From NCBI GenBank assembly GCA_007125735.1, contig SLCP01000181.1:1-5191 (forward strand): DNA of 5,191 nt, written 5' to 3'. A model generated the notes under the pieces. That model saw nothing but the letters and a program-made list of their open reading frames with translations. It searched no databases and was not told where the DNA came from. Position 1 is the first letter of the stretch, and each line of letters opens with the position of its first letter. This document shows, piece by piece, positions 3,658 to 5,191 of the stretch. Both the position numbers and the translations under genes were made by a program. Source of the DNA: Coriobacteriia bacterium (GTDB lineage: Bacteria > Actinomycetota > Coriobacteriia > Anaerosomatales > SLCP01).

Positions 3658-5191
3658 TTGTTCGCAAGTGTCTACTACGAGATAGCCGCTATCCTCGCCA
3701 TCGCCGGCGTGCTCGGCGCGCTCGGCACGGCCCTCAGGCAGCCGCTCATCATCTCCTACATCGCCGCCGGCATCTTCGTGGGGCCGGCGGTGCTCGGCTG
3801 GGCGACCGCGGCAAGCCAGGTCGAGCTCATGGCGAGCATCGGCATCGCCGTGCTGCTCTTCGTGGTGGGCCTCAAACTCGACATCGGGCTCATCTCGAGC
3901 GTGGGACCGGTCGCGCTTGCCACCGGCCTTGGCCAAGTCGCGTTCACCTCAGGGGTCGGGTTCCTCATCGCACTCGCGCTCGGGTTCGATACGGTGGCTG
4001 CGATCTACGTCGCGGTCGCACTCACGTTCTCCTCGACGATCATCATCGTCAAGCTGCTCTCGGACAAACGCGAGATCGATTCGTTGCACGGCCGCATCGC
4101 CGTCGGCTTCCTCATCGTCCAAGACATCGTCGTGGTCATCACGATGATCGTGCTCTCCGCGTTCGCGGGCAACGAGGGTGTGACGCTCACCGCCTCACTG
4201 CTGCGCGTCGCGGTGATGGGCGTGGCGTTCGTGATCGTCATCGCGCTGCTCATGCGGTTCGTCATCCCGCCGGTGCTCGAGCGCGTCGCACGCTCTCCCG
4301 AGCTGCTCGTCATGGGCGCGGTCGCGTGGGCGATCGCGCTCGCGGCGCTCGGCGACGGGCTCGGCTTCAGTAAGGAGGTCGGCGCGTTTCTCGCCGGCGT
4401 CTCGCTTGCCTCGACGAAGTTCCGCGAGGCGATCGCGTCGCGGCTCGTGAGCCTGCGCGACTTCCTGCTGCTGTTCTTCTTCATCGACCTCGGGACCAAG
4501 CTCGACGTCGGCTCGCTGGGCGACCAGCTCGTGCCCGCGGGCATCTTCTCGGTGTTCGTGCTCGTAGGCAACCCGCTCATCGTCGTGGCGATCATGGGCT
4601 TCATGGGCTACCGGCGTCGCACCGGTTTCCTCGCAGGACTCACCGTCGCGCAGATCAGCGAGTTCTCGCTCATCTTAGGCGCGCTCGGTGTCACGCTCGG
4701 CCACATCGGGGCGGACACACTGAGCCTCATCACCATAGTGGGCATCGTGACCATCGCGCTCTCCACGTACATGATCCTCTACTCGCACGTCCTTTACGCC
4801 CGCCTCGAAGGGCCGCTCAGGTTGTTCGAGCGCGACACGCCGGTTCGGGAGATCGCGGCCGAGGAGGGCGATTCGGGACCCGTCCGCGTCGATGCGATCG
4901 TGTTCGGCCTGGGGCGGTTCGGCTCGCGCATCAGCGCCGGTCTCGTCGATCGCGGGTATCGGGTGCTCGGTGTGGACTTCGACCCGGCGGCGATACGCGA
5001 GGCGCGTGCACGCGGCTTACCGACTCAGTATGGCGATGCCGAGGACCCCGAGCTTACCGGCACGCTCCCGCTCCAGCAGGCGAAGTGGATCGTGAGCACG
5101 ACGCCACTCGTAGACGTCGGACTGGCGCTCCTGCACGCACTGCGCGAGCACGGTTACGAGGGCAAGGTGATCCTCACCGCTCACACAGACG
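3658..5191 (+). CDS. CPA2/KefB-type cation:proton antiporter with TrkA-N domain (3' end outside window)
   Basis: The open frame yields 511 residues before the window edge. Residues about 5-378 form an Ile/Leu/Val/Ala-rich integral membrane domain of some 12-13 helices, of the monovalent cation:proton antiporter-2 family, which exchanges K+ or Na+ for H+ across the inner membrane. Visible landmarks are RQPLIISYIAAGIFVGP (27-43), FSSTIIIVKLLSDKREID (to 141), VQDIVVV with Q155-D156 in the ion-binding helix, GFSKEVGAFLAGVSLAS (from 236), and RDFLLLFFFIDLG (to 279). One carboxylate after Gln, rather than an Asp-Asp pair, fits the Kef-like, probably electroneutral subgroup; this is inference. A charged linker (about 382-411) leads to a cytosolic TrkA-N/RCK Rossmann domain with GLGRFG (417-422) and VDFD (439-442) for binding NAD(H) or a similar nucleotide, a regulatory gate. 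The start is TTG 3658 because FASVYYEIA is the usual N-terminus and GAGGAG lies 6 bases upstream. Whether a TrkA-C domain follows cannot be seen. It lies downstream of tetR in the same direction. Confidence 0.95.
   Translation, partial: MFASVYYEIAAILAIAGVLGALGTALRQPLIISYIAAGIFVGPAVLGWATAASQVELMASIGIAVLLFVVGLKLDIGLISSVGPVALATGLGQVAFTSGVGFLIALALGFDTVAAIYVAVALTFSSTIIIVKLLSDKREIDSLHGRIAVGFLIVQDIVVVITMIVLSAFAGNEGVTLTASLLRVAVMGVAFVIVIALLMRFVIPPVLERVARSPELLVMGAVAWAIALAALGDGLGFSKEVGAFLAGVSLASTKFREAIASRLVSLRDFLLLFFFIDLGTKLDVGSLGDQLVPAGIFSVFVLVGNPLIVVAIMGFMGYRRRTGFLAGLTVAQISEFSLILGALGVTLGHIGADTLSLITIVGIVTIALSTYMILYSHVLYARLEGPLRLFERDTPVREIAAEEGDSGPVRVDAIVFGLGRFGSRISAGLVDRGYRVLGVDFDPAAIREARARGLPTQYGDAEDPELTGTLPLQQAKWIVSTTPLVDVGLALLHALREHGYEGKVILTAHTD

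Noticed and set aside
3627..4373. 248-codon + strand frame overlapping the antiporter
   Set aside because: It is an Arg/His/Gly-rich shadow in another phase. The antiporter frame carries clear membrane helices and family motifs; this one has none.
4005..4604. 199-codon - strand frame within the antiporter
   Set aside because: It is a Ser/Thr/Met-rich antisense reading of the Ile/Val/Leu/Ala-rich membrane domain, with no independent support.

Overview
The window is GC-rich bacterial chromosome-like DNA with dense, mostly alternating-strand genes. The coding style (G/C in the third codon position, Arg/Ala-rich proteins, a TTG start) and the strong resemblance of the antiporter to the KefB-type proteins of high-GC anaerobes suggest an actinomycetotal genome, perhaps Coriobacteriia-like. 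This lineage call is an inference from sequence style only. No rRNA, tRNA, CRISPR array, insertion sequence or attachment site was seen.

Layout from left to right. (1) Bases 1-175 hold the last 57 codons of an unrecognised acidic protein on the + strand. It runs tail-to-tail into, and overlaps by 17 bp, a LysR-family regulator on the - strand (159-1088). (2) Bases 1089-1393 carry no long gene. They contain an AT-rich island with dyads next to the lysR start (probable autoregulatory site), a possible 33-codon single-membrane-span peptide on the + strand (1210-1311), and a strong GC-rich stem-loop (1327-1364) in front of the next convergent gene. (3) Bases 1394-2851 (- strand) encode a 485-residue fusion of a CheB-type methylesterase domain and a CheR-type methyltransferase domain. 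The CheR part looks intact. The CheB part has lost the catalytic Ser and Asp, so it is probably a pseudo-enzyme. (4) Bases 2852-3008 form a compact divergent control region. It has back-to-back sigma70-like promoters whose -35 boxes overlap, plus a long inverted repeat covering the tetR -10 box and transcription start. (5) Bases 3009-3548 (+) encode a 179-residue TetR-family repressor. (6) Bases 3658 to the window end (+) encode a CPA2/KefB-type cation:proton antiporter starting at TTG. It has an N-terminal membrane domain and a cytosolic nucleotide-binding TrkA-N (RCK) domain, and is cut by the window edge.

How the genes may work together. The TetR protein most likely represses its own promoter through the 2952-2988 dyad. 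Because the cheB-cheR promoter abuts it on the other strand, the same repressor could also influence that fusion gene. The antiporter is co-oriented with tetR but has its own -10-like element, so it may be a separate or partly read-through unit. No chemoreceptor, CheA, CheW or histidine kinase gene is present here, so the CheB-CheR fusion is an orphan within this window. The parts most worth a second look are the degenerate CheB domain fused to an intact CheR domain, the compact divergent promoter/operator beside it, and the possible membrane micropeptide facing lysR. I did not see a clear-cut new multi-gene system.
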